A stretch of 39,320 bases of DNA from Candidatus Woesearchaeota archaeon (GTDB lineage Archaea; Nanobdellota; Nanobdellia; SCGC-AAA011-G17; JACQNH01), in assembly GCA_016203175.1 (NCBI GenBank), contig JACQNH010000067.1:1-39320 (forward strand), read 5' to 3'. Positions 15,600-23,590 of this stretch are shown piece after piece. The stretch's first letter is position 1. Every line of letters starts with the position of its first letter. Under the pieces are notes generated by a model. That model was not told the DNA's origin. It made no database searches and saw nothing but the letters and a program-made list of their open reading frames with translations. A program made the position numbers and the translations under genes.

Positions 15600-17249
15600 C
15601 TAATTCACTATATCAAACAACACACTTAAATTCAATTCAAAAGCAGCTACTGGTGTTTCTAAGTTCCACTGAGTTAAAACTAAGGGTGAGATTTCTCCTA
15701 AAGTTGCAATTGATTTTCCTTTAATTAAAACTTCAGCGATTCTACCCGCAATAAAAGAAGGACAATTTGATTCTTTATATGTTGGAGTTAAATTTAAGGA
15801 TAAAAATAAAGAGTCTAAAACCTGTCTTATTTTTGTATAGTCAACATCTGCACTTGCTAAACAAACTGCTAATTTTAATTCTTCCTTAATATTTGTTTCA
15901 AATTTATTATCTTTAGAAAATGAATAACCAATTGTAAATATATTTTGAGGATATTCATTGTGTTTATTTCTATGTAAAGTTTCTATTAAAGAGGGTATTA
16001 ACCAAGCCCTTAATGCATTGTAGTCTTCTGTTAAAGCATTTTCTAACTCTATTAAATCAAAATCATGGTTCATTTTGTTGCATTGATTTTTTTTATTTGA
16101 CAGATGAAATGTATTGATTTCTGTAAAGTTTAAGCCTATAAGAATTTGTTTTATTAATGACTTAAATTTTTCAATTTTATCTTCTTCTGCTATTGTTGAT
16201 ATATTTGGAATTGAATGTTCAAAATTATTATATCCATAAGCAATTGCAATTTCTTCTGCAATGTCAATTTGGTGCATTATATCTGTTCTATAACTAGGAA
16301 TTAAAGCTTTTTTATTTTTATAACCTAAACCCATTTTTGCTAAGTATTTTTCAGTATCATTTTCATTTATTTTTAAGCCTAAAATTTTATTTATATAATT
16401 TAAATCAATTTTTAATTCTGTTGGTGATAAATTTGGTGTTTTAAGTTTTTGATTTTTGTACTGAATTTGTAAAGAATATATTTCTCCACCCATATCTACT
16501 AATGTTGTAACTATAATATTTAGGCATTGGTTGATTGTGTTTAAATCTATACCAGAAACTTCAATGAAAACATTTTTAGTTTTTTCAGTTACTTTTCCTG
16601 TTAATTCAGAATTTATTACTGGTATTAAAGACATGAAATTATTGTTTGAGTCTATAAAACAAGGATATAATTTGAAATCTTCTAATAAATGTTTATAGAA
16701 TTTACCTTTGGAGGTTTTATTTAGTATTTCAATTGCTGTTAATTCCTTTTTTTCCTCTAGAGGCTTAAATTTAATTTTTCCAGGTTCTAATGCTTTATAA
16801 TAAATAGGGAATTTAATTTTATCTAAAGGATAAATGCCAATTGAGGCTTTTTTTCTATTTCTGCAAAATGTAATATGTAATTTTTCCTGCAATTGCATTA
16901 TTTCTGTTATGTTTTCGTCATTGAATTTTACATTTTTAACAATTGCACATGCTGTATACGGCCTAATGTTGGATAATTTTGGATCAACTATTACTTTTTC
17001 TTTTGAGTCTTTTATTTTAAAACTAATTAAACCAGTTTTCTTTCCGATAAATGCTTTGAAAGCTCTTGCAAACCCTTGGTCAGACAGTAAATCCGGTCTA
17101 TTTGGGAAGACTTCCACTATTAAATCATTCCCTTCAATAGATTCCATATCTACGCCTAACATTGGAATTTTTTCTTCTAGTTCTTTATCTGTAAATTTCT
17201 TTCCTACAAGCTTCATTAATGTATTTTTGTTTATTGTTATCTTTGGCAT
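15600..17249 (-). CDS. pheT: phenylalanyl-tRNA synthetase beta subunit (archaeal type)
   Basis: At 549 residues it has the short archaeal/eukaryotic PheT layout, without the bacterial tRNA-binding extension. Landmarks: VEVFPNRPDLLSDQGFARAF (B1 domain), KASIGIYPLDKI, the B5 domain ending IPSYRTDIMHQIDIAEEIAIAYGYNN, and the B6-B7 catalytic-like domain (NALTEDYNALRAWLIPSLIETL, AGRIAEVLIKG). It pairs with PheS as an alpha2-beta2 enzyme charging tRNA(Phe). It starts 2 bases after the pheS stop, so it is one operon. Confidence 0.95.
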   Translation of the reverse strand: MPKITINKNTLMKLVGKKFTDKELEEKIPMLGVDMESIEGNDLIVEVFPNRPDLLSDQGFARAFKAFIGKKTGLISFKIKDSKEKVIVDPKLSNIRPYTACAIVKNVKFNDENITEIMQLQEKLHITFCRNRKKASIGIYPLDKIKFPIYYKALEPGKIKFKPLEEKKELTAIEILNKTSKGKFYKHLLEDFKLYPCFIDSNNNFMSLIPVINSELTGKVTEKTKNVFIEVSGIDLNTINQCLNIIVTTLVDMGGEIYSLQIQYKNQKLKTPNLSPTELKIDLNYINKILGLKINENDTEKYLAKMGLGYKNKKALIPSYRTDIMHQIDIAEEIAIAYGYNNFEHSIPNISTIAEEDKIEKFKSLIKQILIGLNFTEINTFHLSNKKNQCNKMNHDFDLIELENALTEDYNALRAWLIPSLIETLHRNKHNEYPQNIFTIGYSFSKDNKFETNIKEELKLAVCLASADVDYTKIRQVLDSLFLSLNLTPTYKESNCPSFIAGRIAEVLIKGKSIATLGEISPLVLTQWNLETPVAAFELNLSVLFDIVN

Positions 17250-17250
17250 T

Positions 17251-18750
17251 TTATTTCATCCATATTTTTGATTCACGTATATGTTTTAAATCTGCTAAAT
17301 ACAATTCTCTTATGTCACTAATTTTGTAATAATCTTTGACAATTCTTTCTATGCCTAAACCCCATGCTAAAACTGGAATTTCTTTTCCTAATAAAGATTT
17401 AACTACTTCTGGCCTTAAAATCCCCGCCCCCCCTAATTCTAACCATTTATTTTTGGTTTCATCAAAGACAAAAATTTCAAGTCCGGGTTCAACATAGGGA
17501 AAAAATCCAGGACTAAAACGAACTTTCTTGTAACCCATTTTAAGAAAGAATTCTTTTAAGTAACCAATTAAGTGTTTGAAATTTGCATTTTCATCAATTA
17601 CAATACCTTCTGTTTGTGTAAATTCTGCTAAATGAGACCAATCTAAAGTTTCATTTCTAAATACACGACCAATTGAAAAATATTTACCAGGTAATTGTTT
17701 TAAATTGGATAATGTTCTTGCTGATAATGGGGTTGTATGAGTTCTTAATACCAATCTTTTTGCAGTTTCAGGATTCCATTTATATTTCCATCCTTTTTCA
17801 TGCTGCAATTTAACTTGATTTAAAATTTTTTGATTAGGTAATTTTCCATTTTTTGGATCTTTAATAAATAAAGTATCCTGCATTTCTCTTGCTGGGTGAT
17901 CTTGAGGTGTAAATAAAGCATCAAAATTCCAGAAAGAAGTATCTACTAAAGGACCTGTCATTTCTTTAAAGCCTAATTCAAGCCAGATTTTTTTAATATA
18001 ATTAATAGCTTGAGTTAAAGGATGCAATTTTCCTGGATAAATTAAAGGAACATTAATTTCAACATCGTAATGTCTGAATTTATTATCTACCCATGAGCCT
18101 GTTCTTAGCATTTCTGGGGTTAGATTATCAACAAAAGTTTCTTTTAGAATTTTTTCTTTTGATAATATTCTTCCTAATTCTGTTAATTCTACTGTAAATG
18201 TTTTTTCTAAAGTAGTGTTAATTAAACTTTTTCTTCTTTTTAATTCTTCTAAAATAATTTTTTCTTCTTTTGTTAATTTTTCTAAATTTAAAGGAAGTTT
18301 TTTTAGTAATTTTTCTTCTTCAGTTTCTTTGTTGATTAAATCTTTTCCTTTTGGAGTTAAAGAAATAATTAATCCTGGTCTAATATCGATAGCATTTTTT
18401 CTTTTTAAAACTCCTATTGAAGCATTTAATTCTTCAGTAGATAAATCTGACATCCTTTTAATTTCTTCGGCTTTTAGTGTTTCTTTAGTTTTAAAAGCAT
18501 TTAAGAATCTTCTTTCTGGTAAACCGTTTTTTAAGTAAGCTTGACCATTTAAATCTAAGTTAACAATTTCTTTTATATCTTTTTTAATTTTTAAGATATC
18601 TTTATTTTGAAGCCATTGAAAGGCACGCATTACCTCAATTTCCTGCAGACCAGTTTTTTGTGATATTGCTTTTAATTCTCTTAATTCCTGTAAAACTGGT
18701 AAAACCTTTCTTTCAAATGAATGAAGTTTTGAAATCAGCTCTTTTTCCAT
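17251..18750 (-). CDS. pheS: phenylalanyl-tRNA synthetase alpha subunit (archaeal type)
   Basis: The N-terminal 210 residues form winged-helix tRNA-contact domains typical of archaeal PheS. The class II core follows: HPLTQAINYIKKIWLELGF (motif 1 area), RTHTTPLSARTL, FRNETLDWSHLAEFTQTEG (motif 2) and GAGILRPEVV...AWGLGIERI (motif 3). Length (499 aa) is normal. A TATA-like TTTAAATTC lies about 25 bases upstream of the ATG. It is the first gene of pheST. Confidence 0.95.
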   Translation of the reverse strand: MEKELISKLHSFERKVLPVLQELRELKAISQKTGLQEIEVMRAFQWLQNKDILKIKKDIKEIVNLDLNGQAYLKNGLPERRFLNAFKTKETLKAEEIKRMSDLSTEELNASIGVLKRKNAIDIRPGLIISLTPKGKDLINKETEEEKLLKKLPLNLEKLTKEEKIILEELKRRKSLINTTLEKTFTVELTELGRILSKEKILKETFVDNLTPEMLRTGSWVDNKFRHYDVEINVPLIYPGKLHPLTQAINYIKKIWLELGFKEMTGPLVDTSFWNFDALFTPQDHPAREMQDTLFIKDPKNGKLPNQKILNQVKLQHEKGWKYKWNPETAKRLVLRTHTTPLSARTLSNLKQLPGKYFSIGRVFRNETLDWSHLAEFTQTEGIVIDENANFKHLIGYLKEFFLKMGYKKVRFSPGFFPYVEPGLEIFVFDETKNKWLELGGAGILRPEVVKSLLGKEIPVLAWGLGIERIVKDYYKISDIRELYLADLKHIRESKIWMK

Positions 18751-18789
18751 TATTTAGTGTTAAAGAGCTATGAATTTAAAGGTTTTGGT

Positions 18790-18817
18790 GGTTTAGATCC
18801 TATGGTTTAGATCCTAG
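18790..18817. repeat. 14-base tandem repeat, two copies
   Basis: GGTTTAGATCCTAT is followed at once by GGTTTAGATCCTAG, matching at 13 of 14 positions. It lies between the pheS promoter and the 35-aa ORF, at the edge of the accessory gap where strand composition changes. It could be a regulator or initiator binding site, or chance slippage. Confidence 0.6.
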
Positions 18818-18856
18818 ATATGTAATACCTTTATACTAAGAAAGTTTAATGAGATT

Positions 18857-18964
18857 ATGAAAAAAGAGTATTTTTGGAACAAAATTGAAAGATTCCAAAA
18901 AAGAAAGGTAAGTGTTAAGCGGCTACAGAAAGAGTTAGAAAAATTGGAGAATAAAAATGACTGA
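18857..18964 (+). CDS. tiny charged protein (35 aa), absent from the ORF track
   Basis: The frame begins MKKEYFWNKIERFQKRK and continues as a basic amphipathic helix (KRLQKELEKLEN). A TATA-like CTTTATACT lies about 25-30 bases before the ATG. It overlaps the next tiny membrane ORF by 8 bases. Size alone makes it uncertain; the promoter spacing and the overlap support it. Confidence 0.4.
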   Translation: MKKEYFWNKIERFQKRKVSVKRLQKELEKLENKND

Positions 18965-19091
18965 TATAATAAGTGTTCAAAATTGGATTTTATTACTTGA
19001 ACTACTTATATTCTTAATTTCTGACAAGAAAATGGTATTAATTTATTTTTTGCTAGCTTTATTTAGCGTTATAGTTTTTTATTTTATCTAA
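18957..19091 (+). CDS. tiny membrane protein (44 aa), absent from the ORF track
   Basis: The frame MTDIISVQNW then holds two hydrophobic segments (ILLLELLIFLI and VLIYFLLALFSVIVFYFI) around a short SDKKM turn. It overlaps the 35-aa ORF by 8 bases, the same charged-plus-membrane pairing seen in other tiny operons here. No family recognised. Confidence 0.45.
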   Translation: MTDIISVQNWILLLELLIFLISDKKMVLIYFLLALFSVIVFYFI

Positions 19092-19092
19092 T

Positions 19093-19287
19093 TTATTCGG
19101 TGGGTTTCATTCCTTCAAAAATTTTTTCATCAAATTTCTCACCAGTTAACTTCCCATATAAAGCTCAACTGCAAGGATGCTGGATAAATCTTTAACAAAT
19201 AAGTTAAATTCAAAACTTCCAATTGGTGCTTCTTCAAATTTGTGAACTTCTATTTTTTCATTTTCTTTTGTAATTAGGTCTAATTTT
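19093..19287 (-). pseudogene. frameshifted, 5'-truncated gene remnant
   Basis: The minus strand reads LDLITKENEKIEVHKF...DLSSILAVEL in one frame, then stops. One base of shift continues it as YGKLTGEKFDEKIFEGMKPTE and a TAA. The joined 62-residue product has normal coding character, with no start codon because the frame is closed just upstream by a stop. The 5' end is cut where the promoter of the opposite 98-aa ORF begins. I do not recognise the family. Confidence 0.55.
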
Positions 19288-19329
19288 TATAATACAAATA
19301 TTTAAAAACAAAGATAATCTAAAAAGTAT

Positions 19330-19626
19330 ATGCTTAATGAAATAGATAAGGAAACAATAATGCGAGTGGTTACATTTTTCAACATAGCTTCTCTGAAATG
19401 CTCTTGTTGTGGGGAATTAGGAGAACATATTGACAGTAATAAAGATATAAAAATAATAACGAAGGCAGAATTTTATGGAATAAAGAACATTAAAGGATGG
19501 GAAGAGAGGATGGACAAAGAGCTGATATGGATAAAAAATAATAAAGAAAAAGTTCTTTCTATATTACCAGAGATAGAACAAGAATGGGGAGAATCGTGTA
19601 AAATAATTCAGCAGGTTCTATCATGA
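19330..19626 (+). CDS. hypothetical protein with a CxCC motif
   Basis: This 98-residue soluble protein has a KCSCCGELG cluster near residue 25 and an acidic, helical C-terminal half (WIKNNKEKVLSILPEIEQEWG). The cysteines could bind a metal, but a second cysteine pair is lacking. A TATA box (AAATATTTAAAAA, 19296-19308) lies about 27 bases upstream, so it is probably expressed from a leaderless mRNA. It ends 4 bases before the solo IS200/IS605 fragment. Confidence 0.55.
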   Translation: MLNEIDKETIMRVVTFFNIASLKCSCCGELGEHIDSNKDIKIITKAEFYGIKNIKGWEERMDKELIWIKNNKEKVLSILPEIEQEWGESCKIIQQVLS

Positions 19627-19630
19627 GACC

Positions 19631-19755
19631 TGTGATATCCCCCCTCAGCTAAAAAGCAGGGGGCTTCCAGCGTCTGTTGTCTTTGAAGACTCACCACGTC
19701 TAGTTCCTTGTTCATCCATCCTGCCTAATTTAGAATTTAATAAAGATTTCTAAAA
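19631..19755 (-). mobile_element. solo IS200/IS605-type right end with tnpB 3' tail (omega-RNA-like remnant)
   Basis: The minus strand carries the last codons of a TnpB (KLGRMDEQGTRRGESSKTT..AGSPLL) and then a hairpin (19640-19663) that ends in GATATCACA. The core 19656-19732 matches the tnpB-linked copy at 39124-39200 at 76 of 77 bases. No transposase frame remains upstream; homology stops near the end of the adjacent zinc-finger gene. In IS200/IS605 elements this segment, the tnpB 3' end plus right end, encodes the guide RNA (omega RNA). The hairpin differs in sequence between copies but pairs in both. It may be a decayed insertion or a stand-alone guide-RNA unit. Confidence 0.82.
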
Positions 19756-20247
19756 ATATGGTACTTTCAATTGACAATTATTAAAAATTTCCTCCAAACG
19801 TTCTTTTGAATTTCTTTTATTTCTTTCGATTCCCATACATTCTGCTATTATCTTAATAAGTTCATTAGTTTCTATTTTAGTCTGAGAAAGTGCAGTTCTA
19901 AATGCCAATGGTTCCAAATTTGCCTTTTCAAAAGATACCTTTCCATCATTCTTAAAACAATCATCAGAACAATAAATAAAATCAAAAGAAGAGACTCTTG
20001 TATCCCCAGGATTATACATTGACCCATAATAAATACTAATAAAATTTGCAGGCTTATCACATTCTCTTCTACAACAATTCTTAACAGAAACAAAATTACT
20101 AACAACATGCTCAACAAATTCAAAACGCTCTTTTAAAGATCGCTTTGCAACTACATCAATAGCCCAGGTAAAATATTTGTAGTCCCTTAAAACAATCTGC
20201 TCCACAGAAGATCCAGAATATTTTCCAAATGGCATTATTTCAGGCAT
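19750..20247 (-). CDS. DUF3820-like N-terminus with Cys4-type zinc-finger protein
   Basis: The N-terminus MPFGKYSGSSVEQI...YKYFTWAID resembles the small DUF3820/exonuclease-X-C domain (MPFGKYKG..). The middle holds a probable zinc finger (NCCRREC..., then YCSDDC), and the rest is helical. This combination suggests nucleic-acid binding, but function is not established. The ORF-track start at 20262 is a TTG. I use the ATG at 20247, which has a TATA box (GTTTAAAA) about 26 bases upstream. The solo IS fragment overlaps its last codons. Confidence 0.6.
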   Translation of the reverse strand: MPEIMPFGKYSGSSVEQIVLRDYKYFTWAIDVVAKRSLKERFEFVEHVVSNFVSVKNCCRRECDKPANFISIYYGSMYNPGDTRVSSFDFIYCSDDCFKNDGKVSFEKANLEPLAFRTALSQTKIETNELIKIIAECMGIERNKRNSKERLEEIFNNCQLKVPYF

Positions 20248-20269
20248 CAAATAAACTGCCAAAAACCGC

Positions 20270-20329
20270 TTTTAAACCTTATGGACTTAAAATCATAATA
20301 GTTAATCTTCAAAGGCAATATTTAAATAA
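20270..20329. promoter_or_regulatory. divergent TATA boxes between the zinc-finger gene and the pyruvate dehydrogenase operon
   Basis: TTTTAAAC near 20270-20276 serves the minus-strand gene at 20247. TATTTAAATAA near 20319-20329 serves the plus-strand operon that opens at 20363. The plus-strand transcript would begin close to 20350, just before a Shine-Dalgarno AAGGAGG at 20351-20357. Confidence 0.5.
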
Positions 20330-20362
20330 TCTAAATTCATCTAAAAATAAAAGGAGGCTAAA

Positions 20363-20626
20363 ATGACTGACTTATTAATGTTTTCAGGAACCGAGTGTAA
20401 ACATTGTCATGAAATGTTGCCGTTAGTCAAAAAACTAGAAAAAGAACTAAAGGTAAAAGTAAAAATTCTAGAAGTCTGGCACAATGCAGAAAATGCTAAA
20501 TTACTCCAAGAAAAAGATACAATAGGTTGTGGCGGAATTCCATTTTTTTATAATGAAAAAACAAAAAAAGCATTATGTGGTTCTGTTTCTTATGAAGAAT
20601 TAAAAGCCTGGGCACAAGGAAAATAA
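20363..20626 (+). CDS. thioredoxin/glutaredoxin-like protein with CKHC active site
   Basis: This 87-residue thioredoxin-fold protein has a CxxC (ECKHCHEMLPLVKKLEKEL) after the first strand and the cis-Pro loop GCGGIPFFYNEKT. An AAGGAGG ribosome-binding site precedes the ATG. It opens the pyruvate dehydrogenase operon, one base before E1 alpha, so a redox role linked to the complex is plausible; that is inference. Confidence 0.8.
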   Translation: MTDLLMFSGTECKHCHEMLPLVKKLEKELKVKVKILEVWHNAENAKLLQEKDTIGCGGIPFFYNEKTKKALCGSVSYEELKAWAQGK

Positions 20627-20627
20627 A

Positions 20628-21698
20628 ATGCTAAAAACAATAGAGAAATTTGAAGTAAAATATCTGCAAATTCTGGATGAAAACGGGAATATAGACAAAA
20701 AACTAAAACCAAAATTAAATAATAATGATATTAAAAAGATGTATGAGTTTATGGTTCTAATAAGAATCTACGATGAAATTGCCTTAAAATTACAAAGAGC
20801 AGGTAGACTAGGAACTTATCCTTCACTAAGAGGTCAAGAAGCAATCCAAATCGGTTCAGCATTTCTAATAAAAGATGAAGATTGGATAGTCCCTAGTTTT
20901 AGATCAGAAGGCGTTTTAATTTACAAAAGAATTCCAATAGAAGATCTTTATGCAGTTTTTGGAGGCGATGAAAGAGGTTACATTACAAATAAAAATATCA
21001 TCCCTTTTGCAATTCCAGTTGGCACTCAAATGATACATGCCTGTGGTATTGGTTATTCTCTAAAATTAAAAAAGAAAAAAGCAGCTTCAATAACGTACTT
21101 TGGTGATGGTGCAACATCAGAAGGAGACTTCCATGAAGCAATGAATTTCGCAGGAGTATTTAAATTACCAGTTGTTTTTATATGTCAAAATAACCAATGG
21201 GCTATCTCAATTCCAGTCGAAAAACAAACAGCATCAGAAACTCTAGCACAAAAAGCAATTGCATACGGCTTTGAAGGCATTAAAGTAGACGGCAATGACA
21301 TATTTGCAGTTTACCAAGCAACAAAAGAAGCCCTAGAAAAAGCAAGAAAAGGAAAAGGACCTACTCTTATAGAATGCTTTACCTACAGAATGTCAGATCA
21401 TACAACAGCAGATGACGCATCCAAATATAGATCTAAAGAAGAAGTTAAAAAATGGGAAAAGAAAGATCCAATTAAAAGATTAGAAATTTACATGCTTAAA
21501 AATAAAATTACAAATCAAAAATATTTCTTAAAAATAAAAGAAGAAGCAGAAAAGAAAGTAAATATAGCAGTTAAAAAATATGAATCAACACCAGAAGCAC
21601 CACCAGATGACATTTTAAAATATGTTTACAAAGAATTCCCAGAAAATCTTAAAGACCAATTAGAAGAATTAAAATTAAGAAAGGAGTTAGCAAAATGA
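20628..21698 (+). CDS. pdhA: pyruvate (2-oxoacid) dehydrogenase E1 component alpha subunit
   Basis: E1 alpha with E1 beta decarboxylates pyruvate using thiamine diphosphate and passes the acetyl unit to lipoyl-E2. The ThDP/Mg motif is visible as GDGATSEGDFHEAMNFAGVFKLPVVFICQNN. The loop YRMSDHTTADDASKYR matches the phosphorylation-loop region, and RGQEAIQIGSAF is conserved. Length (356 aa) is normal. Its stop overlaps the pdhB ATG by 4 bases (ATGA). Branched-chain 2-oxoacids are an alternative substrate; the acdA gene in the operon favours pyruvate. Confidence 0.9.
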   Translation: MLKTIEKFEVKYLQILDENGNIDKKLKPKLNNNDIKKMYEFMVLIRIYDEIALKLQRAGRLGTYPSLRGQEAIQIGSAFLIKDEDWIVPSFRSEGVLIYKRIPIEDLYAVFGGDERGYITNKNIIPFAIPVGTQMIHACGIGYSLKLKKKKAASITYFGDGATSEGDFHEAMNFAGVFKLPVVFICQNNQWAISIPVEKQTASETLAQKAIAYGFEGIKVDGNDIFAVYQATKEALEKARKGKGPTLIECFTYRMSDHTTADDASKYRSKEEVKKWEKKDPIKRLEIYMLKNKITNQKYFLKIKEEAEKKVNIAVKKYESTPEAPPDDILKYVYKEFPENLKDQLEELKLRKELAK

Positions 21699-22660
21699 TC
21701 TTGAATCTAGTAGAAGCAATAAATTTAGGATTAAAACAAGAAATGCAGAAAGATAAATCTGTAATAATCCTAGGCGAAGATGTTGGTATTGATGGTGGAG
21801 TCTTTAGAGTTACAGACGGTTTATTAAAAAAATTTGGCCCAGAAAGAGTTATCGATACACCATTAGCAGAATCAGGAATTATTGGGATGTCTATAGGAAT
21901 GGCAATGTCAGGATTAAAACCAGTAGCAGAATGCCAGTTTGAAGGTTTTATGTTACCCGCATTTGATCAACTAGTAAACCACGCAGCAAGAATAAGGAAC
22001 AGATCAAGAGGAAGATTTTCTTGTCCTTTAGTTTTAAGATCCCCTTTTGGAGGAATGGTCAGAGCATTCGAACACCACTCAGAATCCCCAGAAAGTTATT
22101 ATGTTCATACCCCAGGATTAAAAGTTGTTATTCCCTCAACACCTTATGATGCAAAAGGTTTAATTGTTTCAGCCATAAGGGATCCAGACCCAGTTATTTT
22201 CTTTGAACCAAAAAGAATCTATAGGGCTATAAAACAAGAAGTTCCAGAAAAAGAATACACAATACCAATAGGAAAAGCAAACATCAGAAAAGAAGGCGAT
22301 GATTTAACATTAATCTCATGGGGTGCAATGGTAAGGGAATGCGAAAAAGCCTTAGAAAATATTAAAGCAAATATAGAGTTTATAGATTTAAGAACTGTAA
22401 AACCCTTAGATGTTGAAACAATAATAAATTCAGTAAAAAAAACAGGCAAGGTTGTCATAGTTCAGGAAGCACCAAAAACCCTAGGTCTAGCATCAGAAAT
22501 AATCTCAATAATTAACGATAAAGCATTATTAAGCCTGGAAGCACCAGTAGAAAGGATTACAGGTTTTGATACAATAGTCCCATTAGCAAGACTTGAAAAA
22601 TATCATAATCCTAGTGTTGAAAGAATAGTTTATGGAATAAATAAAGTTTTAAAGTACTAA
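21695..22660 (+). CDS. pdhB: pyruvate (2-oxoacid) dehydrogenase E1 component beta subunit
   Basis: Typical E1 beta features are LGEDVGIDGGVFRVTDGL, RVIDTPLAESGIIGMSIGMAMSG, the EFQFEGF-like ECQFEGFMLPAFDQLVNHAAR, and GLKVVIPSTPYDAKGL. The C-terminal transketolase-C domain ends in ERITGFDTIVPLARLEKY. It pairs with PdhA as an alpha2-beta2 E1. The genes overlap by 4 bases. Confidence 0.93.
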   Translation: MILNLVEAINLGLKQEMQKDKSVIILGEDVGIDGGVFRVTDGLLKKFGPERVIDTPLAESGIIGMSIGMAMSGLKPVAECQFEGFMLPAFDQLVNHAARIRNRSRGRFSCPLVLRSPFGGMVRAFEHHSESPESYYVHTPGLKVVIPSTPYDAKGLIVSAIRDPDPVIFFEPKRIYRAIKQEVPEKEYTIPIGKANIRKEGDDLTLISWGAMVRECEKALENIKANIEFIDLRTVKPLDVETIINSVKKTGKVVIVQEAPKTLGLASEIISIINDKALLSLEAPVERITGFDTIVPLARLEKYHNPSVERIVYGINKVLKY

Positions 22661-22675
22661 AAAGTAATAGGAGTA

Positions 22676-23590
22676 ATGAGCTTGGAAAATAAAATATGGA
22701 AGGTCATTAAATTATCGCAGTATGATAGCTACTTTAATGTTGCAATAGATGAAGCTTTATTAGAATTAATGAACCACAATACAAGACCAACATTAGTAAC
22801 AACAGAATGGTTTCCAACAATATCAGTAGGCTACTCCCAAGATGTAAACAAAGATGTAGATTTAGAGGCTTGTAAAAAATATAATACAACCCTGGTAAGA
22901 AGAATCTCAGGAGGCCAAGCAGTATATTTAGATGAAGGCTATATAGTTTTTTCCTTAATAGCACAAAAAGAATGTTTTCCAAAAGATTTATCCAAATTAA
23001 GAGAATCTGTTTGTAATGTTATAGTCAAAACACTAAAAGAAAATAAAATACCTTGTAAATTCTATCCCCCAGATAATATAATAACAGAAGAAAATGGGAA
23101 TACAAGAACTATAGGAAATTCAGGTCAAAGGATTAAAAAAAATACAATTGCTTTGCACGGAAGTATAAGATACGATTTATTAAATTTTGAAAAAATGATA
23201 GACATGTTAATGATTAATGGCAACAAATTAAATCCATTTGCAAAGGATATTAAAAAACATCTCGCTTACATTAGAATGTACAATCAAGAAATAACAAAAG
23301 AGGGATTACAGGAAAAATTGATACAGAATTTAATAAAAAATTTTGGAAAAGGCTATGTAAAAGGAAAATTTTCTTCACGAAAAGAATTCTTTGATATTAA
23401 TTCTTTAGCAAATAGAAAATACAGTACAAAAGAGTGGCTTTTCAATAGTGTTTCAAATCCAGAAACAAGAGGTGTTTGTTATCTCTATCTAAATGGAAAA
23501 TGCATTGTTCCAGAAATAGCACGTTTACTGCCATATAATAAACCAAGTGGTATACAAGAAGCAACAATAGAGGTGAATAATGGTATATGA
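22676..23590 (+). CDS. lplA: lipoate-protein ligase A family
   Basis: The biotin/lipoate-ligase fold is indicated by YFNVAIDEALLEL, RRISGGQAVYLDEGYIVFSLI and GNSGQRIKKNTIALHGSIRYDL, which includes the catalytic Lys region. It attaches lipoate to the lysine of the E2 lipoyl domain. It has a GGAG-like site before its ATG and overlaps the E2 gene by 11 bases. Placing the ligase between E1 beta and E2 fits dedicated lipoylation of this complex. Octanoyl transfer is a possible alternative activity. Confidence 0.88.
   Translation: MSLENKIWKVIKLSQYDSYFNVAIDEALLELMNHNTRPTLVTTEWFPTISVGYSQDVNKDVDLEACKKYNTTLVRRISGGQAVYLDEGYIVFSLIAQKECFPKDLSKLRESVCNVIVKTLKENKIPCKFYPPDNIITEENGNTRTIGNSGQRIKKNTIALHGSIRYDLLNFEKMIDMLMINGNKLNPFAKDIKKHLAYIRMYNQEITKEGLQEKLIQNLIKNFGKGYVKGKFSSRKEFFDINSLANRKYSTKEWLFNSVSNPETRGVCYLYLNGKCIVPEIARLLPYNKPSGIQEATIEVNNGI

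Noticed and set aside
15540-15600. Small CTTC-TTCG-GAAG hairpin downstream of pheT
   Set aside because: Only a 4-bp stem with a stable tetraloop and no U-run directly after; too weak to call a terminator.
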